Below the pieces are notes generated by a model. It ran no database searches. It had not been told where the DNA came from and saw nothing but the letters and a program-made list of their open reading frames with translations. This document shows, one piece after another, positions 21,886 through 36,100 of a stretch of 64,000 nucleotides of DNA (the stretch's first letter is position 1; each line of letters starts with the position of its first letter). Source of the stretch: Taeniopygia guttata (taxonomy: Eukaryota > Chordata > Aves > Passeriformes > Estrildidae); contig NC_133026.1 in NCBI RefSeq assembly GCF_048771995.1, positions 59,459,001-59,523,000 of the forward strand. Reading direction: 5' to 3'. A program made the translations under genes and the position numbers.

Positions 21886-24429
21886 GCTTCATATAGAACA
21901 GTTTGGTCTGTCTCTCTTAGAATATTTAAGTAGAGACTGACAAGAAAAGTTATTCTAAAAACCCCACTTACATGTCTTTGAGTCCCTATAGGTTACATAG
22001 AAAAACCTGAATCATTCTTTATCTGCCACGAAATGGGTTTGACTCCAGCGCCCTGAGCCAGGCAATGGCACTAGTCCCAGAGGTACAATGAAAAATGGAT
22101 GGATTTGTTCCTATTGTTGAGGAAAAAACTCCCAACATGGTAAGCAATTAGTCTGAATTTACATTGTTGCTACCTGAGTCCAAATCTAGTCTGAAAACTC
22201 ATAAATTAGGAAATCTGGAAAATTATAATGTAACTATTGTTTCAGCAAACAAAATTCTCTTTTGTGTAAAGCTTTGATTCTGCAATGCAGATGTGTGCAT
22301 CTTTATGTAATCCTTTCAAAATCCAATATTTCATCTTGAGGCTCGTACAGTGCTCATTTCATGTTAATCCTTCACAGGGCACAGCCTTGTAAGTCTGTGA
22401 ACAGAACACAGGTTAAATGTGGCTATGGGATCAAATATTGATTTCTGAGAAAACAGCCTTTAAAAGAGTGAAGAATAAGCTAAAACCAGCTTGGGTTCAA
22501 TAATATTTGAAGGATTCACAACAGGAAAAAAATGTGAGGTAATTAAAATGTGTCTTTCATGAGACTTCAGTAAGAAGACTTTTGCCTTCTAGCAAAATAA
22601 AATGGAAAACAAAATCAATACGGTTAGGATGGAAGATAATGAGTAAACTAAAAAAAGCCTCCACCACCCAATTCCCCATGAACTTCAATAATATATAGGA
22701 ATATATCAAGTGCCCAACAGGAAACACTACTTCAATTTCCACAAAAACCTGTGGTGTTCTGCCTACCAGTCTCTGTAGCATAAACAACAGCATATGAGAT
22801 GTCTGAGATGGGAGATCTGCAGGTCACGAGACGCTGAACTGTGCTAAAAACATCCACCTCATGAACACTGCAAACAAGGCTAGGGATTCTTCACCTCTCC
22901 CTCTCCACTAACAAGCCCTGCAAGGGGAACTCACCCTGTACTCCCAAGAAGAGAGCTATTTCTGCACAGACAGGGCTAGTCACATCTGGCCTTCTCTGCC
23001 TATGCTACAAAGTGGTCTGATATAAACTGGAAATAAAAAAACTCTGCTGATAATTTCTCTGCCTGAGCTCAGCTTCAAAGCTGAGAGTTTTAGCCTGAGC
23101 ACAGCATGATGCCAATATGGTTGTTCATTCAATTTCCAGCACAGAAGTAGCTCTCAATCTTGGGAACATGGATGGAGTGAGCTGTGGGAATGTGATGCGT
23201 CTTATTTCAGTCATCCAGAAAGAGCATGCTAGGACAAATTATTGAACGATAACTTAATGTGTCAAGACTCTGTATATTAAGAAGAATATTCCTACAAAAC
23301 TTTTCTTCTTATGAGGTTATTTATGTACTTTTTGTTTAGAGATACTTGACTAGAAGTGTTTTGTGGTAGGTACTTTTCACTAATGTATTTTGCAGCCCAG
23401 GACTTGAAGTTCTGCTATGACTGCACATCATTTGTTTCTCTGCTCTTTGGAAAACTTTTTAATGAGTTATCATCGAAACCCTTTAGGAGCCCATTTAAAA
23501 CTTGTCCTCCATGAGAGAAGCAATGTGTTTCTCCAGTGTTGGCTAGTGTAAAAAAAAAAAAGGACAAAAGGAAATAAGCAGCACTGAAGCTAACCAGTTA
23601 AAGCAAATGAAACAAATGTTTCACCAGTAGCGTCATTTGGGGGACATAGGAGGGAGTAGATTTGAGAATGGCTTGCTCTCATTTTTTTCTAAAAAGGAAT
23701 GAAAACCAAACCAAACCAAAACAAAAAAGACTTGCTTTACAACCTGATGAAGAGTTTGCCAGTAGCACACCTGACTGGAAAAAGAGTAGAAAACATGCTT
23801 CCAGCAGTCTCAGGAAAATGTGATAAGCCAGGCTACTGAAATCATCAGGATCTGTGCTGAATTCAGCAGTCTGGCTGCAAAGATCTAAGACTCACTTGGG
23901 ATGCTCTTTGGTGTAGAGAGTTTACATTTTCTGTATCTCTTCCAGACTGAACTTGATGGAAATACTTCTGGCTCCAATCCTGAACCTCAAAATTGTTGCC
24001 ATCAAGGATTCAAAGGAACTATTTGTGCTATGTAGATCCACATTCTCAGTTTGTTAAATGTCTGTGTTTACTTGTGTAATTAATTATGGCAGACGTAATC
24101 AAATAGGTAGGGTCCATAAGAGAAATCTCAAAAAGTGTGTTCCAAATCTATGTTCAGCAAAATTGATTAGTGGTTCACTCCGTGGAACACACTAACAACT
24201 TTTAACTCGTATCTGATGGCTGAAAAAGTTGAAATCACTGCTTTACTTTTTCTGCAGAACTATTCAGAGGAATACTTAATTCACTGATAAAAGAGTACAT
24301 CTTTGCCAAATTAAATGTGATTCAGAGAAAAGCAGCTACAATTTGTTCTAAAAGATGGAAATCTTTAGTATATTACAGAGCAAAATGGTGCTTCAGAGCA
24401 TTTTATAATCATGACAGATGATTTCAGTA
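21886..24429. other. Intergenic, no gene seen
   Basis: AT-rich sequence with only short frames on both strands. Nothing recognised. Confidence 0.5.
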
Positions 24430-24500
24430 TTGGTAGCTAGTTACTTTCATATTATCTTGGATGTCTCTTCCAACCTTATCAATTATATGATTCTATAATT
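24430..24500 (+). repeat. CR1-type LINE 3' tail, short fragment
   Basis: The stretch 'TTGGATGTCTCTTCCAACC' followed by 'ATATGATTCTATAAT' resembles the terminal part of CR1 elements, which end in a short repeated ATTCTATG-type tail. Sequence upstream to about 24310 may belong too but is too diverged to call. Confidence 0.5.
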
Positions 24501-27500
24501 TCTTTAAAAAAGAGGGACTATTTGCAATTCCAACATCTTTAGAACAGAAACCATGGAATTATTTTCCTTGATTAACTTGGTTTACTCTAATTTTGGCTTC
24601 AAAGTTTCAGAACTTATTTGCACAGAAAATATAGTTTGCATGTTCCTCACATATAAAAGGACATTTAACACTGGTACAGGAAGGTTATATTTTAAATGTC
24701 TGTTATTTTGTACTTTACTTCTAGATTACTTGTGAGAGCTGGTGTGACACTTGCAGCTATGTTATGTTAAATTGGATGTAATCTGGTTCTGGTGAAAACA
24801 TGGTAACATTCAAGCTTGTGTTGTTTTGTGCAAACATACCTAAGGATATCTATGGCAATAGGCAATGTCTACAAATATCCATAGATTTCTTTTATGAAAT
24901 GCCAAGTCTGCACTTATTCTCAAATCTTCCTTCCTAGCCCCCTTGCTGCTATGGATGATTGTTGGACTATTCTATAGGGCAAAATAGCATTAATTTATTT
25001 CTGGAATGCACCCCTTAAAAATATTTTAGAAGATCATTTAAATGGGATGGCATTTAAAAGTTTGTGTGGAAGCACTTTCCCTCATTTCAAGATTTATGAA
25101 GATAAATGTCCTACTGGATCAGGGTAGCAGTCTGTCTAGCCCAGTAGCCAACACAAAAATATTTTTTCTTGGTTGAAGCCTTCAGTTGTGAATTTTTTTC
25201 TTCTGAGTATGGATGGCTTCCCCCGAAGTGTATGTCCTTACATTTGTCTACACTGATGTGATTGTTATGAAGTTTCTCTTCACTACTGAACTCTGCAGGT
25301 AAAAACTCTGTCTCAGTGAAGTAACAGTTCCATTATTTAAATTTAACATGCCAGTTTGCATGTTTAGCTGAGGAAATTATTAGAAACAGCTTCTCACCAG
25401 TGCAGTTAGTTCAGAAAAAAAATGTTTTCCATGGCCATAAAAGAAAATGCATTTGACAAACCTTGGTTTGGTTTGAATTGGAGACAGTATTGAAGAAAAC
25501 ACTTGTGCAGCTCTGTAAAAATACCGAACAAATTTGTGGCATGTGGATCATGCAGAAAAGCAGACTGCTGAACTTCACAGACCTTTTAAGGAGTGTTTTG
25601 AATTTTGTACTTAGATTGTTGCAGCTGGTACCCAATTATATGTATTTAACAAACTTAAAACTGAGGCCAATAAGCAAGCTATAGGGATTCAGCACCTGCA
25701 TCCATATTACACGTTGAAGCTTACAAATAAGGAAGGGCAAGTCAGGATCTCTGGTGTTACCTCAGTAGCAGGAAAGAGGAGATGCCAAAGGCAGAATGTC
25801 AGAGTCTCCACCTAGCCAGTGATGGTTCGGCCATCCCACCTAACAGGTGATGGTCAGCAGTGGGTAATCAGTGGATAAGATTGCAATTGGATGTGCAGAC
25901 TAGACTTGTATTCTGCTAACTGATTTCTGTCTTAGCATGTGGGCTATCATCTTATCCCTCTTTAAACCAAAAGAGTCAAATTTATATTTTCTTCTGGAAG
26001 AAGCAGCACAATCATGTGAAGATAGCAGGTTCCTAATGCCAAAGCTATCTTCTGGACCACCAGAAAATACCCTCTTCATTTTTCAGTCAAGCAGCACCTG
26101 AATGGATGAAATGTCTTTTTATTCCCTTGTTTTCTTGTGTGTCTTCCTTTGGGGCTCTTAAAGCAGTAGAGCAATATATGCAACGTAAGCTGCACAGCGT
26201 GCCACACTAATGCTGTATTGAAGTGTGTTGCCTCTGTTGTGGGCTTTTGTAACCCACAGAATGCAGTCAGAACTTTTTTCCAGCCTAAACATGTTCCAGC
26301 AGTAAACTTTACACACACACACACACATCCACGCAGCCACACATACATCCACATATACACCCCCCATAAAAAAACAAAAAGCAGATTTTTTTCTTAATGG
26401 ATTAACCCACATGTTCTTCAAGCAGGATAGCACTCTGCCTTTCCTTTTTCATTGTGAAACCTTCCTGGGAACACTACTGAATATGATGAAAATATACTGC
26501 AAAAAAACCCCAGAATTACACAAAGAATTTTGCATATAGAAGAATACCACTGCACACTGATAATGTATGCATTTATGCATAAATGTGTTCAAGGCTGCAA
26601 ATCTCCACAGGTTTGACTATGCTGAGAAACTGCATTGTGAAACATTGATCACAAGCCTTCTTCTAACACCAGGTAGCAGGTAAATAGTATTTTAAAGACT
26701 ACATTCAAATCAATTATGGCAATCAACTGTGAGTTTTAATTTTGCTGTACATGTTTAAACATGTATTTGTGCACAAGTGTGTGTATGTATGGGTGTAAAA
26801 AAGCTTTAGAAAAGTTTGAATGCATTTTCATTATTTGTGATGTGCAAAGTGTTTTCAGTGTAGGAAACAGCATAGTCTGGCATTTCAATTTTCTGCAGGA
26901 CTCCTTCTTCCTGTTTCAGAATTGTTATCAGTCACCAGACAGCCTAGCATATCTCATCATATGTTTCAAATTCCCTGTCACCTGAAATAGCCAGAAAGCA
27001 AGTAGCATGAATTAAAGTGGTGCTTCTAAGTAAGAAAGAACTAAATAAGTGATCAAGCAACAGTAAGACTTTACTTGTAACAGAGCACTCACAACTGGCT
27101 CTTTCCACACATGACATTAGATTGTTTCTTCGATAATTTTACCCTCAAGGATAAAAAGAATAACTGAGCCTACAAGACAGACTTGTTCAAAGACATGAAA
27201 GGGAACCAAAAGAGAATTATTCACCCTATCTTTTATTTAACATATGGATTAAAGATAAGATATGCAATGAACAATAGATATTAAATTATACATATGTCTG
27301 ACATGGTTTTCATGAGATTCAAAACCAGTAGTCTTTATTGTATCTCCTTTCCTCCCTCCCATTCTGTATTGATTAATTTTCTAAGTTAGAATAATTATGT
27401 ATCTAGTTCATATGTCTAATTATGTAATATAAAGTATACTTACATTATTCTGTGACTTTTTTATATTCTTGTTTGTAAATACCCAGTATGAAGCAAATGG

Positions 27501-28544
27501 ACAATAGCATTTTGCTGCAACTTTTTTCATGAAGATCATAACTTCCTTTAATTCTATAGATTAATTCTGTTTATTGGTCTCTAACACCTGCATCCAATGC
27601 AATGAGCAGACCTCTTTTCTTCAAGAGGGATGCTCAGGAAAGAGTTCAAGGAGCTGAGCCACTTCTTTTACATCCCCATGGCAGGAAATTGGAAACAAAC
27701 TGTTAAGGCTTTCCAGTGTGAAGGACTGAACATTGCAGAGTTTGGCAGCAGAGGTGTCTTCTCTTTGTACCATGGGTTACCTCCTCTGAGTTTAGCTATA
27801 GAGACACAAAGCCACAGCAAAGAAAGGACACTGCGGAGCCAGGGACAAGGTTTAAACAGGCTCTCTGGGGGGCCAGTGGAAATCTCTGCTCAGTCCCTTC
27901 ACTTGCCTATGTAGAGGAGGATGGGAGGGAAAGACTGGGTGAATTTAGCTGCTGGTAGCAGAGCAAAACCTGCTGGTCCTGAACTGACATTGTGAGTGCA
28001 AGAGCCTTCACATCAGGTGCATGGACCTGTTGCATCTCTCATAATACTCACTCTGAGGATTGAAAGCAGTAAACAAACCTTTTCAAATGACATCTCCATG
28101 TTGGCTATCAGAGTTATGTCATGCATCTATGAAGATGAAATCAGTCCTTTTCTGTTTGGTGTGTTGCTTTCTAGTTCTGTGCCTCAGAACTAATATTAAA
28201 ACATACCCCAGATCCCTTCTGGCAACAGTGATGTTATAAATGGCTTTGAACTTCTTGCCCATGGGCTAAGGAGGTACCTGCTTTGTTCAGTAGTGACACC
28301 CTGAATTTCTATCAAGCCTTAGTGTTACATCATGTTATGAAGCTATCCCAAGAGGACATTGTTTTAATTAGTAATATTTATTTTTCAGTTTTGGTTAGAG
28401 AGTTTTTTTTTTGGTTTTTTTTTTTTTTAATGCAGAGATTAAATGTCATCTTGTTTACTTTAAAGTGCTTGTTTCCAAATTATTATCTTGCTTTGTATAT
28501 AAGAGAAAAAAAAGACAAGTAATGAACCACTGAGCAGTTCAAAA
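24501..28544. other. Intergenic, no gene seen
   Basis: AT-rich sequence with an (AC)n run at 26311-26327 and a 16-bp palindrome near 26570. No supportable coding frame; several 60-95 codon frames lack any recognised feature. Confidence 0.5.
26311..26327. repeat. (AC)n microsatellite
   Basis: Uninterrupted AC dinucleotides, followed by further imperfect CA-rich sequence to about 26360. Confidence 0.9.
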
Positions 28545-28704
28545 TTAGATTTTAATTTTGTGAAGATATTCTATTTCATGCTTGTGCTTATTTATTTTGA
28601 ATGTTGGGACTTAGATTATTCTTTCTTGTGTATCCTCAAGATCAATGAGAACATATATTAGTTAAAATTTTGAATAATCAGAAAGCAGTAATCTACAGAG
28701 TAAA
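28545..28704. repeat. 160-bp direct repeat, copy 1
   Basis: It aligns without gaps to 29956-30115, offset 1411 bp, with about 11 mismatches by eye (about 93% identity). It begins TTAGATTTTAATTTTGTGAA and ends AATCTACAGAGTAAA in both copies. It lacks TG...CA ends, so it is not an obvious LTR pair. The 1.25 kb between the copies is not repeated. Confidence 0.9.
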
Positions 28705-29955
28705 TCAGCAAATCCTGTCTGTTTTGAAAGTGAAGGCAGAAGAATGTACAAAGCCAAAGCAAGTAGCTATGTGTTGTTTGTATTTTGTTTGAGTGCCTGT
28801 GTTTTGTGCTGCTGGTGATAGGTGTGTAGGATTCAGGCAGAGCTCTTCTTAAAATTACTATTGACAATATGATCCAGGCATGATCCAGTTGAGAGCATGA
28901 GTCAGAAGGCACCATCCTCATTTCCTGATGCTGAAACCCCCACAAAGTAGTCATTATATAAGGTTCAGACTTTAGATAGAATAGATTAGAAAACTTTAGA
29001 TTAATAGAAAGAGGCAAGATGAAACCATTGTCTTTGTCTGGGAGAGAAAGGATTCCAGACCCCACATTCACCTCAATAACTATGTAGAAATAAACCTCTC
29101 TCTTCTTTCTATGTTGGATAACATCAGAGGCTGTTATTTTTTCAGGACCTACCATATCCTCTGTTTCCTACACAATATTTTATGGATCTGGACTTTATGG
29201 CTTTGTAGAATATGGTGGTCCCTTGTACGAGCAGTAGTACCTTTTGTGTTCTATAAGATAACAGTGTTTAAGCATCCCACAAAAAATGAAAACATTAACG
29301 ATCTTTTCTTACAACCCCCAAAGTGGATACTATGGTAGTCTGTAGTTTAAATAAACTGCAGTCAACAAACTGTCAATAAAACTCTTAATAAATCTGTTAA
29401 AATTTTAAAAATGTGGTTTCATTAAGTTCAGGGTGGCAGTCTGCAAAGTCACACTCTTATTTCTGTTGCAGGCACTAGGAAAAGTTAAGGCAAAGCCTTC
29501 CTTCAACTTATCTTTCTGTACCCTTGATTTTGTCAGTGCAAACACTGACGAGCATGTAGAAGAGAGGTGAAGAGACAGAAGCTTTGATAGCTCAGTGCAC
29601 AGAATTAAAAAAAAATCACTCCATATTATTTAAAGTACTTTGCTCATTCAGGAAGCATTTGTTCTAGGTCTCATGAAAAAAAAATTAGTAAATGATGGTA
29701 TTTACTTCATAAAGCCTATACAATCAAAATAGGGAGAACTAGTAAAACAACTGAGGGAAGTGAAAATTTAATTATTTCCTTAGAAATCTGTCTAGGCAAG
29801 GACTTTAAGTATATTTTACCTATCAAAAACCCTAATCTCACCCTTGCAGTATAAGAAAATTGAGGTTCTTGTCTTGCTTTTTATGTAATATGTGGCCCTG
29901 GACTCAATTTACATGTGAATCATAGGCAAATCCAGCAGTCACTTAAAATGAAGAT
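28705..29955. other. Unique sequence between the 160-bp repeats
   Basis: A 165-codon open frame on the - strand (29155-28658) reaches into repeat copy 1. It has no recognised domain, no signal of splicing and an unremarkable composition, so I do not call it a gene. The rest is AT-rich and non-coding in appearance. Confidence 0.4.
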
Positions 29956-30115
29956 TTAGATTTTAATTTTGTGAAGATATTCTATTTTATGCTTGTGCTT
30001 ATTTTTTCTGAGTCTTGGGACTTAGACTATTCTTTATTGTGTATCCTCAAGACCAATGAGAGCATATATTAGTTAAAATTTTAAATAAACAGAAAGCAGT
30101 AATCTACAGAGTAAA
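29956..30115. repeat. 160-bp direct repeat, copy 2
   Basis: Partner of 28545-28704, in the same orientation and without indels. Flanks on both sides differ between the copies, so the duplicated unit is bounded by the 160 bp. Confidence 0.9.
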
Positions 30116-33100
30116 AAAAGAGGTTTTTTGCACTTCAAGAGGAAACCATGCAGGATGCTTTTGATATTGCTTTTTATATCATCTTCAATTGAAATAGCAA
30201 ATACTAAAGCGTATCAGGAAACCCTGCATTCTTATACCATCAATTTATTTATTTTTCTTTTTTAAACCTGTCACAATGTGAACTTTATTAAAAAAAATAA
30301 AAACCAGACAGCCTTTAAGATTCATATTTATTTAAAATTAATTAATCTGTGACCTTAAGGCAAGGAGAGGCTAATCTCTTTTACTACTCTTTGCTAATGT
30401 CTGATTTAGTCTGATTCTCTGATAAAAATGAAATTTATGTCAAAGTCACGCAGAAAATGGTAGATCAGTGGGGACATGCACAAAGTGAACATGGATGTCT
30501 TTGTAAAAGTCTTACTTGTAAAGTTTCAGCTGTGTTTTGATATGAACTGGAAATTGCACAGTCTTTATTACTTTTGGGGTTTAAGTTAGGCACATAAATA
30601 AATCTAAAAACAATGTTAGAAAATATATTTTTCAGGGTTTCATAAAATTAGATAATATGGATAATTTTTATATTTTTCTAGGATAACCCGTTACGAATTA
30701 TCGTCGCTTACTTTTTTTTCGCATGTCTTGGGAATTCTTTGTATAAAGCATAATAAATTAGTCTTCACACAGTAAGATCATGACAAAGGGAAAGGGACAA
30801 AAGGAAAGATACAGAAGAAGCATATCACTCACTTTATTATCTAATTTGAAGAAGGGATCTATTTTTTGAAGGCTGTCCCCTTATTCTTTGCATTTTTTGT
30901 TGATTAAAAAAATGTTATCTTGGACATAGATCTCCTTTTCCCCAAAGATTTGCCAGCCCTGACAGAGTGGGGCTATACCTATTGCTCTTTAGCAACAATT
31001 ATCCTGCAAATAAAGAAGCCATTACAATCTTCCTATGAAACCTCTATAAGTAAGCTAAAGCATATAATGAAATTTTAGTTCATTTTTGTTTCTAACAGAA
31101 TAATTGGAATTCATGATGTTTTCCTTCTTTTTTTTTTTTTTTTTTTTTTTTTTTGTCAGCTTTTAATATTAACCACTATAAACAGAAGTTTATTAAAGAT
31201 GCCAATCTGCACCTTTTTAATCAGCTATTTAAAGCCATAATGAGACCTGGAAATGAGCAAGACCCAAAAGAATTCTGGCTTAATATAATTCATTAAGTGT
31301 CTTTGTCTTACTGATTTCCCTAGAAGCTTTACCATATTCCAATCAATTTAGGTGCAATAAAACTACACCACATATTTTTTTTATCTATTAGAGGAGTGAG
31401 TGGACTGTCTGTGAAGTGGCTTAATATATATGTAAAAGTTACCTTGTGCATGATATGAATATTCTTAGAGTGAATTCCCATTGTATGGTTTTGGTTTGCT
31501 TTGCCTGTTAAAGTGTTTCAAGTGTTCAAGTGTTTCACTCCATTACAGGGAATGCTGAGTTCCTAAATGTTGTCTAGCCAATCTCACTGACCTGAGCAAA
31601 AGAAAGGTTTATTTTCTCTATAAAACTTCAAGTTTCTTTGTTGGCAAAATAAAGAGTGAAGCAGCTTCATTTTAACTGGTGCATATTTTCGTACCTGAAA
31701 TAAAATGAGTTTAGGGTTGTGAGAATGGATGAGGATTTTTCAAACAAGTGATTACCTGGTAACTGGCAAAAGTTAGAAGATTTGTACCAAAAGACCAAAT
31801 CAGGGATATGGGTGAAGATGAATTGTACTACTTGAAGGGAGTAATAAATATTCTGACAATGTCATGAAAAGCAAAGCTTTTCATGTTGTCTTCTAGTGAG
31901 GAACATTCATTCTCTCAGATTATGAAATGACTACATTAAGTTATGACATGGATTCAAAAAATATGTTCAAAAATAGTTCTAGGCAAGACAGTGAGGACAG
32001 TCTAGTCTAACACATAGAAAAATTGTGGATTATTACTACTTGCAACTTGTTGAAAGTTTGGTTACTGTTGCAGTTGAGAAATTAATACTATTTACTTTGG
32101 TTACATCATCTAACCTGTTTAGAAATGTAAGATCCATGAAGGGCAGACATGCAGTGGACCCTCTGGGTAAATTGAGTCAGAGAGAAAGCAATAAACAACT
32201 CTATCCTTAATTAAGGAACAGAAAATTAAACATTTTTCACACACACCTCATTTGGCTAATTTCTTAGGCAGTAATGACTGAACTCATCTGAGATGGGTCA
32301 GAATAAACAAACAGGACAAAACCCATTACCTCTGAGATGTTCATAAGCATCTCTAAACTGCAGCAGCAGCATGAAGACAGGCCAGGTGAAAATTAAATGC
32401 CATTAAAGTGTCATGGCCTTCTTGTGACATGGATTGGTTTTCTCGATTACTTTTAGAGAGTCTTTTTTTTTTTTTAATGCTGGTATATGTTGTTCAAAGA
32501 CATCTAGTCTGTTATGAGCCCTGAAATGGGAATAAAAAATGGAGACAAGAAGAAAAAAGGCTTATGAGTGATAACCAAGAAGTAAATGAGCGCAGTTTCA
32601 AAACACACAGTAGTAATGAAGGAAACATAATAAGCTTAATGCTTAGTAACAACACATTGCATCTTATGCAAAAGAGTGCTAGAATTATTTTAAGAGAAAC
32701 AGGATGTTTCAGTTCAATGGCTATTTTGGGAAAGGGATACTTATAATGCTATTTTAAAACTGAGCACTCTTGGAGCCTCTATTTGATAGGAATCAAGAGT
32801 TATCCCTTGAAAGAAATATTAAATCATATGGATTGCTCTTTTGTTTTAGAAATCCCCAGGAACTAAAATGAGAAAAAATATCCATATGTCACTTGAATTT
32901 CAAAAGTGATTTTAGTAGAGGCTCTTCCACTAAAGTGTATGGTACCCAATATAAATTTTACTAATCATGAAAATAACTGTCTGAAATGCTGAAATGTTGA
33001 TCAGAAAGCAAAAACTGAAACACTACATTTTCAATGGGATGCTCTGAATATGTTCCTATTGTTCAACATGTTCCTATTTGGATTAATTTTTCTCCTTGCG

Positions 33101-36100
33101 CAGTGAAATCTGTACCATGGCCATGATAAATTGACACAAACCCCACAGATTTAGAAAGCCTAAATTAAGAAATAGCAAATAACCAGGGAAGAGTTCTTTG
33201 ATAAAATATTTGTGAATTTATAGGCTTTCATAAATTATGACTGTATAAGAAAGAATATTTCTCTCACTTTCAAACTGCTAACCTATGCCCTTTTGTGCTT
33301 AGACTAAGCAAAGTATTTTTCATGAGTGATAAACCAAAACCTTGCCCTTCTAGTTGACATCTAGAGATAAATTTAGCAGTGAAGATAAATTACCTACTCT
33401 GTTTCCAGTTTAATACTTATATTTTGTATTTAAAACACTCTGAATTATTCAGAAAAATAACACAAAATTTAGTAATCAACTAGTATGCTATTTATTAGAC
33501 TAATTCTAAGCAGTGTTCCTGGATAATAGTTTTACTTTAAGTATGAGTTTTATGTTTTGTGTTTTGCATATAGAAGTCATTCCTGTATATTGTTTTTAAA
33601 TTTTAGTTATCTGAAATATGGTGGCTTTGCTTATAGTACTTGGATCTTATAATTGAAATTCAAATTATTTGAAGCCACAGTGAGCCACTGGGGTAATTTA
33701 GGATATGTTGTCCCACATAACCTTGTATTTAAAAGAAATATTTATAAACCGAAATTTCTGTGAAAAAAAGTGTACTGAACAGGATTCTGTAAATGTGTTG
33801 AAACATGAGGAAGGCAAATTCCTAAATTTTTGTATTTGTTAAAGTTACTAAAATGCATCAGAAAGAGTAAGTTAGCTCATTTCTGCAAAATACATAGAGT
33901 TTACTCTAATTATCACATGAAGTGTTCCTGAACACTGGACTCATTACAGGATCCATATGTCAGTGCCTTAACATACCAAAGGTGCTTGAATATCTCACAA
34001 ATTACATGAGTCCTTCCAATTCAAAGCTCCAATCATTTCAAAAGTGCTGATTATGGTGTTTTTTTATTCTTCTGTTAATAACTATGGATAACATGGTTCT
34101 CTGCAATTGTTTGTGTGCTATAAATGAGCACTTACATAGAAAAAGGTACAGCTTTAGGGAAAAAAAGAGGAAATATCTTTAGCTGATATGGATTGTATGT
34201 TGACACAAATTTTTCACTATCTTTCTGAGTTGGTGAATATTGTCTGCAGTAGGAGTTCCAACATACTGTCCAGAATTTGCACGCATAAACAGGTTAGAGT
34301 CTTCAGAGTGTGTGCTATTGACAATTCTCCATAAAATTAAATATGGGTTCCCTAAAGGTAGTTATTAAATTCTTAGTTGCTATTCTTCATTTTGATGTAG
34401 TAATCTACTTCTTCAATATCTTTGTGACAGATAGTCCACCAAAAATGTAAACTTTTATGGGTAGAAGTTTGAGATTTCTCAGCTTCAGAATTTGGGAGGC
34501 AGGTCCCAGACACTTGGCAGACCTTGTCAGCTCACCTCCCAGCTTGGCTCTGTGACTTACAACCTGTCTGCAGTGTTATATAAATGTTCTCTTACATGAC
34601 AGCAGATATACTGTGTGATTCTGTAACCTCTTTACCTTCTTTATAAACACAATGTTGTGAGCTCCTTCAGTGCCACAGTGAAAAAAACTTGGTTTTTTTT
34701 CTAGAGCAGGAACTAATTCTTGATGCAGTTTACTGGGCAAGCTATTTTTCTATTTTTCAGGGCTTCCAGAGCCCAGCCAGTGTTACTGGATGCAATGTGC
34801 AGGGACTCACTCCCGCGGAGCACAGGTACGGCGCCCTGGTCTGAGGGGCTTGGGGAAGTCTGTGAGTGGGGAAGGAGAGAGGAGCACCCACAGCAGTGCT
34901 GGTGGGAACTCTCTGGCAAGTACAGAGTAGTTTTCCAAGCCCTTAAATCAGTTTTTCTGGAAGGCAAACATAATGCCCCAGAAGACCAAGCTCAAATACA
35001 GATTGATGAAAATTATGGCACATTAAAATCTACTGGATATACCCAGCTTCAAGTTCTTCTCCCTAGAGTTTCTGTGCTGACAGATGCTGTGAGGATACAC
35101 GCATAGGTCTTCCTCTCATATACTTAAATTAGGCAAAGATTAGAAAACAACAAAAACACTTAAAAGCAACACCAAAGCTGATTTAAAAGAAGCACAAATG
35201 CATTTTATGAATAATACATCATCCTAATACTATTAGGTAAACAGATGAGAATTAAAATCTATCCCCCCTCACAGGAAAGCATGAGTGTGACCTCTACAAC
35301 TGCTGTTCTCAAAATCCTGACATAGCTGTCACACATTGCTGGAATTGCCTCAGTTCTTAGCCTAAATACAACACAAGCAGCTCAGAACTGTGAACGCTAC
35401 CTTTGAGAATTACATGTTTCATTGTGAGGGTTTACAGGTTGATATTGCAAATTTCCGCACTATTTCTCAGTTCTATTTTTCTTTTTATAAGACTTTAAAG
35501 TCAAGCCATGCAATCATGTAACACTGGTGCCAGAGTAATTCCAGAGACGTGGAACTTGGCTGATTTACAGAAGCCAAGGATCTGTTGCTGTATGTCAAAT
35601 AGGCAAAATGCTGGAGCACCCAAAACTGCAACCAGAGAGTTCCCTGGGGAAGAACCAGGGGGTTGTTATACAGTGAGGCTAGAAAATATGTAAGTACAGG
35701 ACATCAGACTGAAGCATGGAGAGAAAACTCCTTGCATCTACCTAATAATCTTTATAACCTATTAAAGTAGTCAGCTAAAGTGCAGTGAAAACATTAGTTC
35801 AAGTAATCAGGCTTCATTATAGTTGGGGTGGGCTTTTGGGGGGATTTATTTGTGTATGTGTTTGTTTGTTTTAGCAAACAAGGGAACTGAGTTAATACAA
35901 AGAAGTAAATTTCTTTCATGCCTTGAACTTGCATCCTAACAGCTTTAACAGGCAGCTGCTTCCCAAAATAAAAATAAACCTATTTTTTAAGAGTTTGAAT
36001 ATCATAGGGTTTTAAGATTAAGTTTGGTTTAGTTCCCTGAATTTTGACTGCAGAAGAAAGAATTGGGCCCACTGGGAGGAAATGCACACATTTTGTAGCA

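Noticed and set aside
28658..29155. 165-codon open frame on the - strand
   Set aside because: No recognised domain, low-complexity AT-rich composition, overlaps a duplicated 160-bp repeat; probably a chance frame.
28545..30115. 160-bp repeats considered as LTRs of a small retroelement
   Set aside because: No TG...CA ends, no primer binding site after copy 1 and no polypurine tract before copy 2.
34720..35106. 128-codon open frame on the + strand
   Set aside because: No recognisable protein feature; the GC-rich part is better described as a possible non-coding exon.
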